From JAYZDB01 sp036338025 (lineage in GTDB: Bacteria; Planctomycetota; UBA1135; UBA2386): DNA of 12,707 nt. The stretch covers positions 1 to 12,707 of the forward strand of contig JAYZDB010000031.1 of NCBI GenBank assembly GCA_036338025.1. Reading direction: 5' to 3'. The translations under genes and the position numbers were made by a program. Within the stretch, counting starts at the first letter, position 1; each line of letters opens with the position of its first letter. Positions 6,063-12,707 of this stretch are shown piece after piece. Under the pieces are notes generated by a model. That model was not told the origin of the DNA. It did no database searches and saw nothing but the letters and a program-made list of their open reading frames with translations.

Positions 6063-6653
6063 TCAACCCGCCCCGAAGCGAAAATTGCGGGCCTCCTCAA
6101 AGCAGCACAGCCCGACGGCCAGCGCATCACTCACATCCATGGTCTCCGGCGGCCCAGGCAAGCCCAGGCTCCTCTGCACCGTCTCCCGGACCTGGGCCTT
6201 GTCCGCCGACCCGGACCCGGTCACCACCCGCTTGATGCGGGCCGGCGAGAACTGCTCGACGGCCAGTCCGGCAGCGGCAGCCTCCGCCAGGATGACGCCC
6301 CGCGCCTCGCCGATCCGCAGCGCGGACTGGACGCTCTTGCCGAAGTAGGCCTCCTCCAGCGCCAGACAGGTCGGACGAAACTCGTCGAACAAGCGGCGCA
6401 TCTCCAGGGCCAGACGGCCGAGACGTTGGTGGATGGGATCGCTGGACTGCCCCAGTCGAAGAGCTCCGGCGCCCACCACCTCGACCGAAGCGCGCCCGAC
6501 ACCTTGGACCAGGTTGCCGACGCGATGAGCCATCGGGGTGGCATCGGAAGAGACCACCCCAGATCCCATCGGTGGCGCTGCCCCACCACCCCGCACTTCG
6601 AGGCACCCGTAACCCGCAGTCCGGGTTCCTGGGTCCACTCCCAGTATCCTCAT
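6063..6653 (-). CDS. ruvC: Crossover junction endodeoxyribonuclease RuvC
   Basis: RuvC is the dimeric Mg-dependent resolvase that cuts Holliday junctions in the RuvABC recombination pathway. The product has 196 residues against 173 for E. coli RuvC. The catalytic acidic residues are in place: Asp7 in GVDPGTRTAGYG, Glu100 in LALEEAYFGKS, and Asp173/Asp176 in MDVSDALAVG. The conserved SALRIGEARGV (110-120) and GSGSADKAQV (146-155) segments are present. The extra length falls between Asp7 and Glu100, 93 residues apart here against about 59 in E. coli. Residues 30-48 look like a second copy of 61-81 (see findings). The ATG at 6653 starts directly before the first catalytic strand; the longer open frame upstream has no similarity. 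No ruvA or ruvB is in the window. It is divergent from ispD with 92 bases between them. Confidence 0.95.
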   Translation of the reverse strand: MRILGVDPGTRTAGYGCLEVRGGGAAPPMGSGVVSSDATPMAHRVGNLVQGVGRASVEVVGAGALRLGQSSDPIHQRLGRLALEMRRLFDEFRPTCLALEEAYFGKSVQSALRIGEARGVILAEAAAAGLAVEQFSPARIKRVVTGSGSADKAQVRETVQRSLGLPGPPETMDVSDALAVGLCCFEEARNFRFGAG

Positions 6654-6745
6654 GGCCTGATGGTAGCAGCACCGCGAACCCATCGGTGCGGATATTTTGA
6701 CGGCTACACTGTCGGTCGCGGCCGCCTCCCCGCAAGCTGTGGGTC

Positions 6746-7429
6746 GTGCATCTGGCGATCCTGCTCCTGGCTTCCGGACGCGGCACCCGCATGGGTGGTG
6801 CCACACCCAAGGTATACCTACCGGTTGCGGGCGTGCCGATCCTCCTGCGCACCGCCCGGCGCCTCGCTCAATTGGACCCACAGGCCGAGATCGTCCTGGC
6901 CGTCAACCCCGAAGACCGCAGCACCCACCTCGCACCGCTGCTCCCGGAACTGTCCGCTCTCGGCATCGAGAAGGTCATCGATGGCGGCGCCACCCGGCAA
7001 GACTCCATGATGCAGGCACTCGCTGCCGCTGGCCAGGACTGCGACACCATCCTGATCCACGACGCCGCGCGGCCGTTCTTTCCGATCGAAGCAACCCGGC
7101 AGGCGATCGCCCGTGCGGCCGAGGTCGGCGCCGCCCTGTTGGCGATTCCAACTCCGGACACACTCAAGCAGGTCAATGACGCCCGCCAGGTAGAAGGCAC
7201 TCTCGATCGAGCCGGGGTCTGGCTGGCCCAGACGCCGCAGATCGTGCGCCGCAACCTGCTCGAGCAGGGGCTCGCAGTGGGCCACACCGGCACCGACGAC
7301 GTTTCCTTGGTTGAGCAACTAGGGCAGCCGGTCGAGGTGGTGAACGGCAGCGCACGCAATCTCAAGATCACCGCCCCGTCCGACCTCGAACTCGCCGAGT
7401 TCATCGCTACGCTCGAGGACCCCACATGA
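6746..7429 (+). CDS. ispD: 2-C-methyl-D-erythritol 4-phosphate cytidylyltransferase
   Basis: IspD couples MEP with CTP to form CDP-methylerythritol, the third step of the MEP isoprenoid pathway. The 227-residue product has normal length. The nucleotide-binding loop LASGRGTRMGGATPK at 8-22 contains Arg15 and Lys22, matching the catalytic pair of the E. coli enzyme. Further landmarks are GGATRQDSM (about 79-87), ILIHDAARPF (about 101-110), PTPDTLKQV with the expected Thr/Lys region, the DRAGVWLAQTPQ block, and the C-terminal NLKITAPSDLELAEF with the conserved lysine. The start is GTG at 6746, which places the first strand HLAILLLASG immediately after the initiator; the upstream ribosome binding site is weak. 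The stop overlaps the ispF start as ATGA, so the two are translationally coupled. In many bacteria these two proteins are fused into one. Confidence 0.95.
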   Translation: MHLAILLLASGRGTRMGGATPKVYLPVAGVPILLRTARRLAQLDPQAEIVLAVNPEDRSTHLAPLLPELSALGIEKVIDGGATRQDSMMQALAAAGQDCDTILIHDAARPFFPIEATRQAIARAAEVGAALLAIPTPDTLKQVNDARQVEGTLDRAGVWLAQTPQIVRRNLLEQGLAVGHTGTDDVSLVEQLGQPVEVVNGSARNLKITAPSDLELAEFIATLEDPT

Positions 7430-7908
7430 TCGACGGACTACGCATCGGCCTCGGCCTTGACACCCACCGCCTGGAAGCTGGCCAACCCTGCCGGCTCGGC
7501 GGAATCGAAATCGACTCGCCAGTCGGGCCGGTAGGCCACAGCGATGGCGATGTGATCCTGCACGCAGTGGTCGATGCAGTGCTGAGCGCGGCTGGCCAGG
7601 ATGACCTCGGTAGCCTGTTCTCAGACCAGGATCCTGCCCAGGCTGACCGCGACTCCAGCGAGTTCTGCCACGAAGCAAGCCGACGCGCCGCCGCCGAGGG
7701 ATTCCGCATACTATCCCTCGACGTGGTCGTCGAAGCCGAGCAACCGCGACTCGCTCCCCACCGCCAGGCCATGCGGGAACACATCGCCAAGTTGTTCGCG
7801 ACCTCGGTGGACCGCGTCAACCTGCGCGGCAAGACCGCCGAGCAACTAGGCGCGATCGGTAAGGGCGAAGCGATCCGTGCAACAGCGGTGGCGCTGCTCG
7901 GCCGATAA
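7426..7908 (+). CDS. ispF: 2-C-methyl-D-erythritol 2,4-cyclodiphosphate synthase
   Basis: IspF cyclises CDP-methylerythritol 2-phosphate to methylerythritol cyclodiphosphate with release of CMP, the fifth MEP-pathway step, as a homotrimer with an active-site metal at each subunit interface. The product has 160 residues, the usual length. Metal ligands are Asp12 and His14 (GLDTHRLE) and His46 in the signature HSDGDVILHAVVDA at 38-51. The C-terminal NLRGKTAEQLGAIGKGEAI segment fits the CDP-binding end. One stretch is unusual: the common DIGxxFPDTD reads DLGSLFSDQD at 60-69. The ATG at 7426 overlaps the ispD stop. IspE, which acts between IspD and IspF, is not in the window. The stop is only 19 bases from the stop of the convergent ABC exporter and no terminator is visible between them. 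Confidence 0.95.
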   Translation: MIDGLRIGLGLDTHRLEAGQPCRLGGIEIDSPVGPVGHSDGDVILHAVVDAVLSAAGQDDLGSLFSDQDPAQADRDSSEFCHEASRRAAAEGFRILSLDVVVEAEQPRLAPHRQAMREHIAKLFATSVDRVNLRGKTAEQLGAIGKGEAIRATAVALLGR

Positions 7909-7927
7909 GCATGGTGGATCTCCCCGA

Positions 7928-9814
7928 CTAAAGCTGCTGTAGCTGGCAGAGTCGGCTGTACAGACCATCGAGTGCGAGCAACTCGTCGTGAGATCCCTGT
8001 TCGACCAGATGGCCATTCTCCATCACGAGGATCTGATCGGCGTTCTGGATGGTGGCGAGACGATGGGCAATGACGATCGAAGTCCGACCACCCATCAAGT
8101 TCCTGAGCGCCTTTTGCACCGCCTTCTCCCCTTCGGAATCGAGAGCCGAAGTCGCCTCGTCGAGGAACAAGATGCGCGGATTACGCAGAATAGCCCGCGC
8201 GATGGTGATGCGCTGCATCTGACCACCGCTCAGCTTGCTACCCCGTTCGCCGGCGATCGTCTGATAGCCATCGGGCAGGCTTGTGATGAAATCGTGGATC
8301 TGGGCCTGCTGCGCCGCCTCGTGCACCTCCGCCTCCGTTGCACCGCGCCGCCCATAAGCAATGTTGTCGTAGAGCGTCGTATTGAAGAGAAAGGGCTGCT
8401 GGCTGACCATCGCGACATGCTTGCGATAACTCGGCAGATTGAGCTCCCGCAGGTCGTGGCCATCGATCAACACCTGCCCGTCGGTCGGGTCATGGAACCG
8501 CGCCAACAAGTCCATGGCGGTGGATTTGCCAGCGCCCGAGGGGCCGACGAAAGCGTAGGTTCGTCCCGGCTCAACGCAGAAGCTGACATTGTTGAGCACG
8601 GTCTCTGAGTCGTAGGCAAACGATACGCCGCGCATCTCGATCTCGCCCTCGACGTCATCGAGTACCTTCCCACTCTCAGACAGTCCGGCATCGGGATCGA
8701 CCGCCAGGATCGCTTCGATGCCCTCCATGGCCCCCACCGACTCGTTGAGAATGTTGTAGGAACGGACCAGGCGTTTGACGTGGTTGTACGTGGTGGCCAG
8801 CGGAATGATGGCCATTGTGATATCGGAAAGTTCGTAGTCGCCATTGGTTACCAACCAACCCAGGAAGCCGAGCATGAACGCGAAGGTGATCTGGTAGCCC
8901 GCGAACATCAGGCCCTGGGAGAGTCCCTTGGCCTGGAGCATGCGTTTCGTTCGGTGCAGGAAGAGGTCATTTGCCGCGCGGAACTCCTGCAGGCGTTCGT
9001 CCTCGAGTTGGAAGGACTTGACGGTTCGAATCCCCGTCAACACCTGGTTCATCGACTCCGTCGAGTCCCCCATCGCGGCCAGGCTCTTGCTCGACGATTT
9101 GTGGATTCGCCGACCGGTCTTCAGCATCGGCAAGGCCATCAATGGCACCACCGGGATCAGGACCCACGCAAGATCCGGCACGAAGATCAGCAACAACACG
9201 AAGTTGAACATGATGTTCAACGGGTCTGTAATTGCATGGTCGCAGGCCAGAGTAAACGAACGCGTCAGGACTGCAGTGTCAGTCGTGATGTTCGAGATCA
9301 ACTCCCCCATCCGCCGACCGGTGAAGAACCGCAACGGCAAGCGCAGGATGTGGTCAAGCACCTGGTTGCGCAAGTCGACAACAATCTTGGCGGCGAAGAA
9401 CCGCGACAACACGGTCATCCCATAGATCGTGACGCTGCCGATCAAGCCAAGGATCACCGCTCCCGCAGCACAGCCCACGAAGGTCACCATCCGATCCTGG
9501 AAACCCAGGCCCAGGCCATCGTTCACCGCCATGGCAAACGCGTTGAAGCCACTCTCCATCTGATCTTGCGCAGACTGGGCGACTCCATGCAGCCAACCGG
9601 CTCCGTCATCCAACGGAATTGGAGTCGGCTCGCTGGGACTGTTGTCCAAGGCATCCATCAAGAACTTGACCAGTGCCAGCGGTGCCTTGGTGAAAAACGC
9701 CTCCAGAAAGCCGATCGCCAGCACGGCAGCAAACAACCCACGATTGGCCCTGATTCCGTCGAAAATCCTCCCGACCAGGGTACGCAGCGTGGTCTTGACG
9801 CGGCTCAATGTCAT
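7928..9814 (-). CDS. MsbA-like ABC exporter, fused membrane and ATPase domains
   Basis: This 628-residue half-transporter has a type I exporter membrane domain (about 20-350) followed by a nucleotide-binding domain (about 390-628), acting as a homodimer in the inner membrane. Hydrophobic segments are seen near 27-41, 110-137, 200-232 and 301-340. Coupling-helix sequence LRLPLRFFTGRRMGELISN lies at 157-175. The ATPase domain is intact: Walker A GPSGAGKST 424-432, Q-loop SQQPF 471-475, signature LSGGQ 528-532, Walker B RILFLDEATSALDS 547-560 and switch His584. The overall pattern is closest to MsbA/lipid or multidrug exporters, but the substrate cannot be read from sequence. The loop between the first two membrane segments (about 55-108) is long and acidic. 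The ATG at 9814 is preferred (AGGA just upstream); the frame stays open farther but crosses the terminator at 9912-9940. Confidence 0.92.
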   Translation of the reverse strand: MTLSRVKTTLRTLVGRIFDGIRANRGLFAAVLAIGFLEAFFTKAPLALVKFLMDALDNSPSEPTPIPLDDGAGWLHGVAQSAQDQMESGFNAFAMAVNDGLGLGFQDRMVTFVGCAAGAVILGLIGSVTIYGMTVLSRFFAAKIVVDLRNQVLDHILRLPLRFFTGRRMGELISNITTDTAVLTRSFTLACDHAITDPLNIMFNFVLLLIFVPDLAWVLIPVVPLMALPMLKTGRRIHKSSSKSLAAMGDSTESMNQVLTGIRTVKSFQLEDERLQEFRAANDLFLHRTKRMLQAKGLSQGLMFAGYQITFAFMLGFLGWLVTNGDYELSDITMAIIPLATTYNHVKRLVRSYNILNESVGAMEGIEAILAVDPDAGLSESGKVLDDVEGEIEMRGVSFAYDSETVLNNVSFCVEPGRTYAFVGPSGAGKSTAMDLLARFHDPTDGQVLIDGHDLRELNLPSYRKHVAMVSQQPFLFNTTLYDNIAYGRRGATEAEVHEAAQQAQIHDFITSLPDGYQTIAGERGSKLSGGQMQRITIARAILRNPRILFLDEATSALDSEGEKAVQKALRNLMGGRTSIVIAHRLATIQNADQILVMENGHLVEQGSHDELLALDGLYSRLCQLQQL

Positions 9815-9911
9815 GGGATCCTGAATCGGCGGTTCGGCGGGGTCGTCCACGGGCGGTATCGTGCCGGATTTGGATTCCGCCTCAACGCCAAAAGCCGGGA
9901 CGGCCGGCACG

Positions 9912-9940
9912 AAAAAACCCCGATCCTGGATCGGAGTTTT
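9912..9940 (-). terminator. Intrinsic terminator downstream of the SurA/PpiC-like gene
   Basis: On the minus strand bases 9940-9929 pair with 9925-9914 in a twelve-pair stem (one G:U pair) around a three-base loop. The stem includes CCGATC and GATCGG, and it ends in a run of six T residues at 9917-9912. This is a textbook rho-independent terminator. It lies 57 bases after the stop codon of the folding-factor gene; a second small hairpin, CGCTCC-CTGC-GGAGCG at 9967-9982, precedes it. It implies that the ABC exporter has its own promoter between 9911 and 9815. Confidence 0.85.
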
Positions 9941-9996
9941 CAGCCACACCCAAAACCGCGGGCGGGCGCTCCCTGCGGAGCGGATGGCACAACGCG

Positions 9997-11607
9997 CTAC
10001 TTCAGCTTGGCTTTGGCGAGGACCTGCTTCGACCACTCCAGGAATCGATGGCTCAGGAAGTCCTGCTTGACGAGATCGCGGGTCCGGTCCTCTTTCACGG
10101 ATACCGGCTGCTTGGCGGGAGCGCGGGAGTTGATGCGTACCAGGTACCAGGCCTCCGTCCCTCGGACAGGTCCTAGCACCTTGCCGACTGCCGCGTCGTA
10201 GAAGATGTAGTAGCCGAGCGAGAAACCAGTCAACAGATCCGTGTACTCGCTCTCCCGAAGCGAACGTCGCAGTTCGTTGAACGACTTGCCGCCCAGTCGA
10301 CCGCGCTCCTTGTCCTGGGTGTAGAACTCGCCCTTCGATTCGAGTGTCTGATCAAAGGTCTTCTTACCGGACTTGATCTCAGCAAGACCTTCAATGGCAC
10401 GCTTGCGGGCAACGACCATCCCGTTGGGCTGCCAGGCACCACTGCGAACGTCGCGACCAAGGAACGGGATCACATCGACGTTGACATTCCCGTCGGCAAA
10501 GAACCGCTTGTGCTTCTCAGCGTGCGCCTGCAGGGTGTCATCATTGACCTCATTGGCGATCATGTCCTCGTAGGACTTCATCAGGCGCCAACGAGTACGG
10601 AAAGCTTCCAAGGTCGGGTAGCCCTTGAAGGCGCGCGCGATCATCTCGGTATTGAAAAGCGTGCTGTCAAACTGCTTGCGATACTCCGCGAACTGCTCAC
10701 GAAACACCTCGTCGCTCAGGTATACGTTGGCCTTGATCAGTTCCTGCCTGAGAGCCTCACGGCAGACCAATTCGCCAACGGCGGTCTCCATGTCCTGCAC
10801 GAAGAGGCCTTCCTTGACCTGCGCGAACGCGTCGCTGGTGCTCCACTGACGACCGTTGACCTCGAGTACCACGTCACCGGGCAAGCCATCGGCCGGAAAC
10901 TTGATGTCGCTCCACTTCTTGAGTTGGGTGACCAGCATCTTGCGGATCATGTCCATCCAAAAAGCCGGCATCTCCTTGCTCTTTCCATCCGGACCTTTGC
11001 TGTTCTTCTTGAGGCCCTCCCAGAACTGCTCGCCATCACTGCCATTGGCTCCCGCCTTGATCGCTTCGGCAGTGATCATTGGCCAATCGTCAGCCGGTCC
11101 CGGCATGAAGACCTTGTCGAATACCATCGTCACGGTGCGCTGACGCAGGTAACGATGCTTGGCAACACCGGTCTGCGATCGCACTACCTCCCAGAAGTCC
11201 AAGCCGGGGTACTTGATGGCGAACTCGTTGAGGTTCTTCTTGATCTCCGCCTCGACGACTTTGGATTCCACAACAAAATCGGACTCCTTCTTGCCCTCCT
11301 CCTTGATCATCCGCTCCTTCCACTCCTCTACGATGAACTCGAGGATCTTGAGCTCGATCAGGTTGTTGCCGGCGAGAAACACCGTCTCACGCTGCAACGA
11401 ATCGGAGGGGAGCAGCTTCCCGTTGACCTCGATCGATCCGAGAAGTTCACTGACAGTCCTCTCCCTTTCGGCCTGGGCTTTCTGGATCTCGCTGACCAAC
11501 CTCTTCTGCTCTTCGACCTGCGGGTCGGTTTGCGAGGCGGCGGCCGGAGACATCACGAGAAACGCGCCAAGCAGGAGCGAGGCTGGGATTAGTCTTCGTA
11601 ACGACAT
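9997..11607 (-). CDS. Secreted SurA/PpiC-like peptidyl-prolyl isomerase family folding factor
   Basis: This is a 536-residue exported protein with a signal peptide (basic RR at 4-5, hydrophobic 7-23, likely cleavage after AAA near residue 24). It has a charged coiled-coil-like stretch at 30-57 and then two SurA-N-like segments, about 57-170 and 247-355. Each begins with a VNG turn and continues into helices. Residues about 365-500 resemble a divergent parvulin domain: FADGNVNVDVIPFLGRDVR begins a strand region and GPVRGTEAWYLVRINSRAP at 479-497 matches the family's closing strand. The usual GGDLG-type loop appears only as GRLGGKSF at 436-443. Known relatives chaperone outer-membrane or secreted proteins in the periplasm. 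Whether this protein has isomerase activity is uncertain. The ATG at 11607 is chosen because it begins the signal peptide. It is followed by a strong terminator, so it is likely monocistronic. Confidence 0.8.
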   Translation of the reverse strand: MSLRRLIPASLLLGAFLVMSPAAASQTDPQVEEQKRLVSEIQKAQAERERTVSELLGSIEVNGKLLPSDSLQRETVFLAGNNLIELKILEFIVEEWKERMIKEEGKKESDFVVESKVVEAEIKKNLNEFAIKYPGLDFWEVVRSQTGVAKHRYLRQRTVTMVFDKVFMPGPADDWPMITAEAIKAGANGSDGEQFWEGLKKNSKGPDGKSKEMPAFWMDMIRKMLVTQLKKWSDIKFPADGLPGDVVLEVNGRQWSTSDAFAQVKEGLFVQDMETAVGELVCREALRQELIKANVYLSDEVFREQFAEYRKQFDSTLFNTEMIARAFKGYPTLEAFRTRWRLMKSYEDMIANEVNDDTLQAHAEKHKRFFADGNVNVDVIPFLGRDVRSGAWQPNGMVVARKRAIEGLAEIKSGKKTFDQTLESKGEFYTQDKERGRLGGKSFNELRRSLRESEYTDLLTGFSLGYYIFYDAAVGKVLGPVRGTEAWYLVRINSRAPAKQPVSVKEDRTRDLVKQDFLSHRFLEWSKQVLAKAKLK

Positions 11608-11617
11608 AGCTTCGGAG

Positions 11618-11645
11618 TCTATAAGATTGGAGGTTGGAGTGTCAG
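11618..11645 (-). promoter_or_regulatory. Candidate promoter of the SurA/PpiC-like gene
   Basis: On the minus strand CTGACA (11645-11640; five of six bases of the -35 consensus) is followed after 16 bases by TATAGA (11623-11618; four of six of the -10 consensus). Only ten bases separate the -10 element from the ATG at 11607. Transcription would therefore start about four bases before the codon, leaving almost no leader. This fits the absence of a Shine-Dalgarno sequence. It is a motif match only. Confidence 0.4.
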
Positions 11646-11652
11646 GGGGGCC

Positions 11653-11665
11653 GGGTAGCTTACCC
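11653..11665. other. 13-base inverted repeat in a divergent promoter region
   Basis: GGGTA (11653-11657) and TACCC (11661-11665) form a perfect five-base dyad around GCT. It lies just upstream of the candidate -35 element of the minus-strand folding-factor gene, and about 100 bases before the plus-strand gene at 11763. The position suits an operator serving one or both genes, but a dyad this short can occur by chance. Confidence 0.25.
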
Positions 11666-11762
11666 TTGAGGAGATGCCATTCCATCATCCTACGGGCCGC
11701 AAACGGGCCTCTCGACAGGATACTCCCCGATATTTCCAGTGCTCTGCTAGGATTCTCACCCC

Positions 11763-12446
11763 ATGAGCTACGACCCCCGGACCATCGCCTTCATGGCGGA
11801 GATCTTGTACCAACCGGTGCAACTCGCGACAGATGTCCTGCAGGGCATCCACAACCGCCTGTTCCAGCAACCGGAATTGAGCTACCAGAACTTCCAGGTC
11901 GCCCCTGACGGAGTACACCTGACCAACCTGCCGACCGCTCCAGGCGCGAATTCCTCGGTGACTTTCCTGCCCGACCGTCTGGTCGTACGCGAAGAACTGC
12001 GAGGTACGACGCCAGAGGACTTCGCCACCCGCATGGTCAACGTTGCTGGCATCAGCCTGCAGGAAATCGGGATCCCGGCCAGTGTCGGTCAGCAGTTCAT
12101 CATTCGGTCTCTGGTGACGCCTCGGCATGTGAAGGATAGTAGGGAATTCCTCAGCCAACGAATGCTGGCAGGGTCTCCGGACGCCTGGCAGCAACTCGGC
12201 CGACCAATCGACAGCCTGGGACTCAGATTCACATTCCCGCAACACGAAGACAATCACGAACTCTACAACGTACGGATCGAAACCTGGAACCAAGACCCCC
12301 GTTCCATCTGGATCGAAAACGTTGGGACATTCACCAGCCCGATTTCGGTCGACGCCGTCCCAGAACTCAGCACCCTGATGACCTCTACGTACCGGTTCCT
12401 GACCGGCCCGGTATGCGACTTCATCCAGGAATACGACACTCCATGA
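11763..12446 (+). CDS. Conserved-looking hypothetical protein, 227 residues
   Basis: I do not recognise this protein. It has no signal peptide and no membrane segment, so it is probably cytoplasmic. The composition is that of an ordinary soluble alpha/beta protein. The N-terminal 30 residues (FMAEILYQPVQLATDVLQGI at 10-29 and beyond) form a probable amphipathic helix. Residues 42-76 alternate in a strand-like pattern ending FLPDRLVVREE, and 142-185 contain FTFPQHEDNHELYNVRIE followed by DPRSIWIENVG. This is typical of a two-part beta-rich fold. The codon use and spacing look like a genuine gene, and translation of the next gene is coupled to it. The ATG at 11763 is the first start in a frame with no useful upstream extension; AGGA ten bases before it is a weak ribosome binding site. 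It is divergent from the folding-factor gene. The tight pairing with a lipoprotein suggests a linked envelope role, which is only inference. Confidence 0.75.
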   Translation: MSYDPRTIAFMAEILYQPVQLATDVLQGIHNRLFQQPELSYQNFQVAPDGVHLTNLPTAPGANSSVTFLPDRLVVREELRGTTPEDFATRMVNVAGISLQEIGIPASVGQQFIIRSLVTPRHVKDSREFLSQRMLAGSPDAWQQLGRPIDSLGLRFTFPQHEDNHELYNVRIETWNQDPRSIWIENVGTFTSPISVDAVPELSTLMTSTYRFLTGPVCDFIQEYDTP

Positions 12447-12707
12447 GTTTGAAGGTCCTCGTACTGACGAGCCTGTTCAGCTTGCCGTCGATCCTGACCA
12501 GTTGCGACAACGATCCAAAGGCCGGCCCAGCGACGGACCAGAAAGCGGCGAAACCCATAGCCACACAAGCCGCGCTTACCATCGAGGCGGTGTCGATCAC
12601 ACACGGTGAGATCGAATCGCTGGTGCGATACATCCGCGAGACCGATCCGAGACTGGGCCGCAACAAGTGCATCCGGATACTCCTTGACCAGTTCCTGATT
12701 CCGTTGG
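12443..12707 (+). CDS. Lipoprotein, possibly SurA-like, cut by the right edge
   Basis: This gene is too near the edge to end in the window; 88 residues are visible. The N terminus is a lipoprotein signal: Lys4, a hydrophobic core at 5-18, and the lipobox ILTSC with the probable lipidated Cys21. A Pro/Ala/Lys-rich linker (about 22-43) follows. From residue 45 the pattern TIEAVSITHGEIESLVRYI, then DPRLGRNKCIRILLDQFLIP, resembles the start of SurA-N domains: a short strand, an I-T-x-x-E turn, and paired helices. That would make it a membrane-anchored folding factor like the secreted one encoded opposite, but the evidence is limited to about 45 residues. The ATG at 12443 overlaps the stop codon of the upstream gene as ATGA, so the two are translationally coupled. 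Confidence 0.7.
   Translation, partial: MSLKVLVLTSLFSLPSILTSCDNDPKAGPATDQKAAKPIATQAALTIEAVSITHGEIESLVRYIRETDPRLGRNKCIRILLDQFLIPL

Noticed and set aside
6697..6702. TTGACG as a -35 element for ispD
   Set aside because: No A/T-rich -10 sequence lies 16-18 bases downstream, where the sequence is almost all G and C.
6654..6881. N-terminal extension of RuvC by 76 residues
   Set aside because: The extra residues overlap the ispD start and look random, while the ATG at 6653 gives the exact conserved RuvC N terminus.
8780..10201. Open frame of 473 codons on the plus strand
   Set aside because: It lies opposite the intact ABC exporter and the end of the folding-factor gene, has a low-complexity His/Gln/Arg-rich translation and matches no family. 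It is a shadow of the G+C-rich coding strand.
10510..11592. Open frame of 360 codons on the plus strand, rich in Leu and Asp
   Set aside because: It is antisense to the SurA/PpiC-like gene, which has a signal peptide, family similarity and its own terminator. The Leu-rich text is the reverse reading of Glu/Lys-rich helices.

Overview
The window is a G+C-rich bacterial chromosomal segment made mostly of housekeeping genes, with no rRNA, tRNA, CRISPR array, insertion sequence or phage gene that I can see. The best guess for the host is Planctomycetota. The reasons are indirect: a eukaryote-like adenylosuccinate lyase, an Arg/Tyr-rich secreted protein of a style common in that phylum, several lineage-specific hypothetical proteins, frequent TTG and GTG starts, and weak operon organisation. 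This is an inference from style and not from a marker gene.

Left block (1-6653, all minus strand). Reading in the direction of transcription: ruvC (Holliday junction resolvase) is followed by a candidate intrinsic terminator at 5946-5987. A closely packed set then begins at 5837: a protein with a degenerate PD-(D/E)XK-like domain, an FlhG/MinD-type ATPase, a small ComEA-like helix-hairpin-helix membrane protein, nadC (NAD synthesis), an RsbW-type anti-sigma ATPase, a VanZ-like membrane protein, an Arg/Tyr-rich secreted protein, and purB (purine synthesis, cut by the left edge). nadC, rsbW-like and vanZ-like are joined by two identical 4-base TTGA stop/start overlaps. Three evenly spaced copies of CTAGCRC lie between the comEA-like gene and nadC.

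Middle block (6746-7908, plus strand). ispD and ispF, two steps of the MEP isoprenoid pathway, overlap by four bases (ATGA) and are transcribed divergently from ruvC.

Right block. An MsbA-like ABC exporter (7928-9814) converges on ispF with only 19 bases between them. Upstream of it is a secreted SurA/PpiC-like folding factor (9997-11607), separated from the exporter by a strong intrinsic terminator at 9912-9940. Divergent from the folding factor is a plus-strand pair: an unrecognised 227-residue protein coupled by an ATGA overlap to a lipoprotein that runs off the right edge and may itself be SurA-like. Exporter, folding factor and lipoprotein together suggest an envelope-biogenesis neighbourhood.

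I see no clear-cut new defence or mobile system. The most interesting items are the nuclease-like/FlhG-like/ComEA-like gene cluster, an FlhG-type activator motif at the N terminus of the ATPase, an apparent internal duplication in RuvC, two SurA-N-like repeats in the folding factor, and the phased CTAG repeats ahead of nadC.
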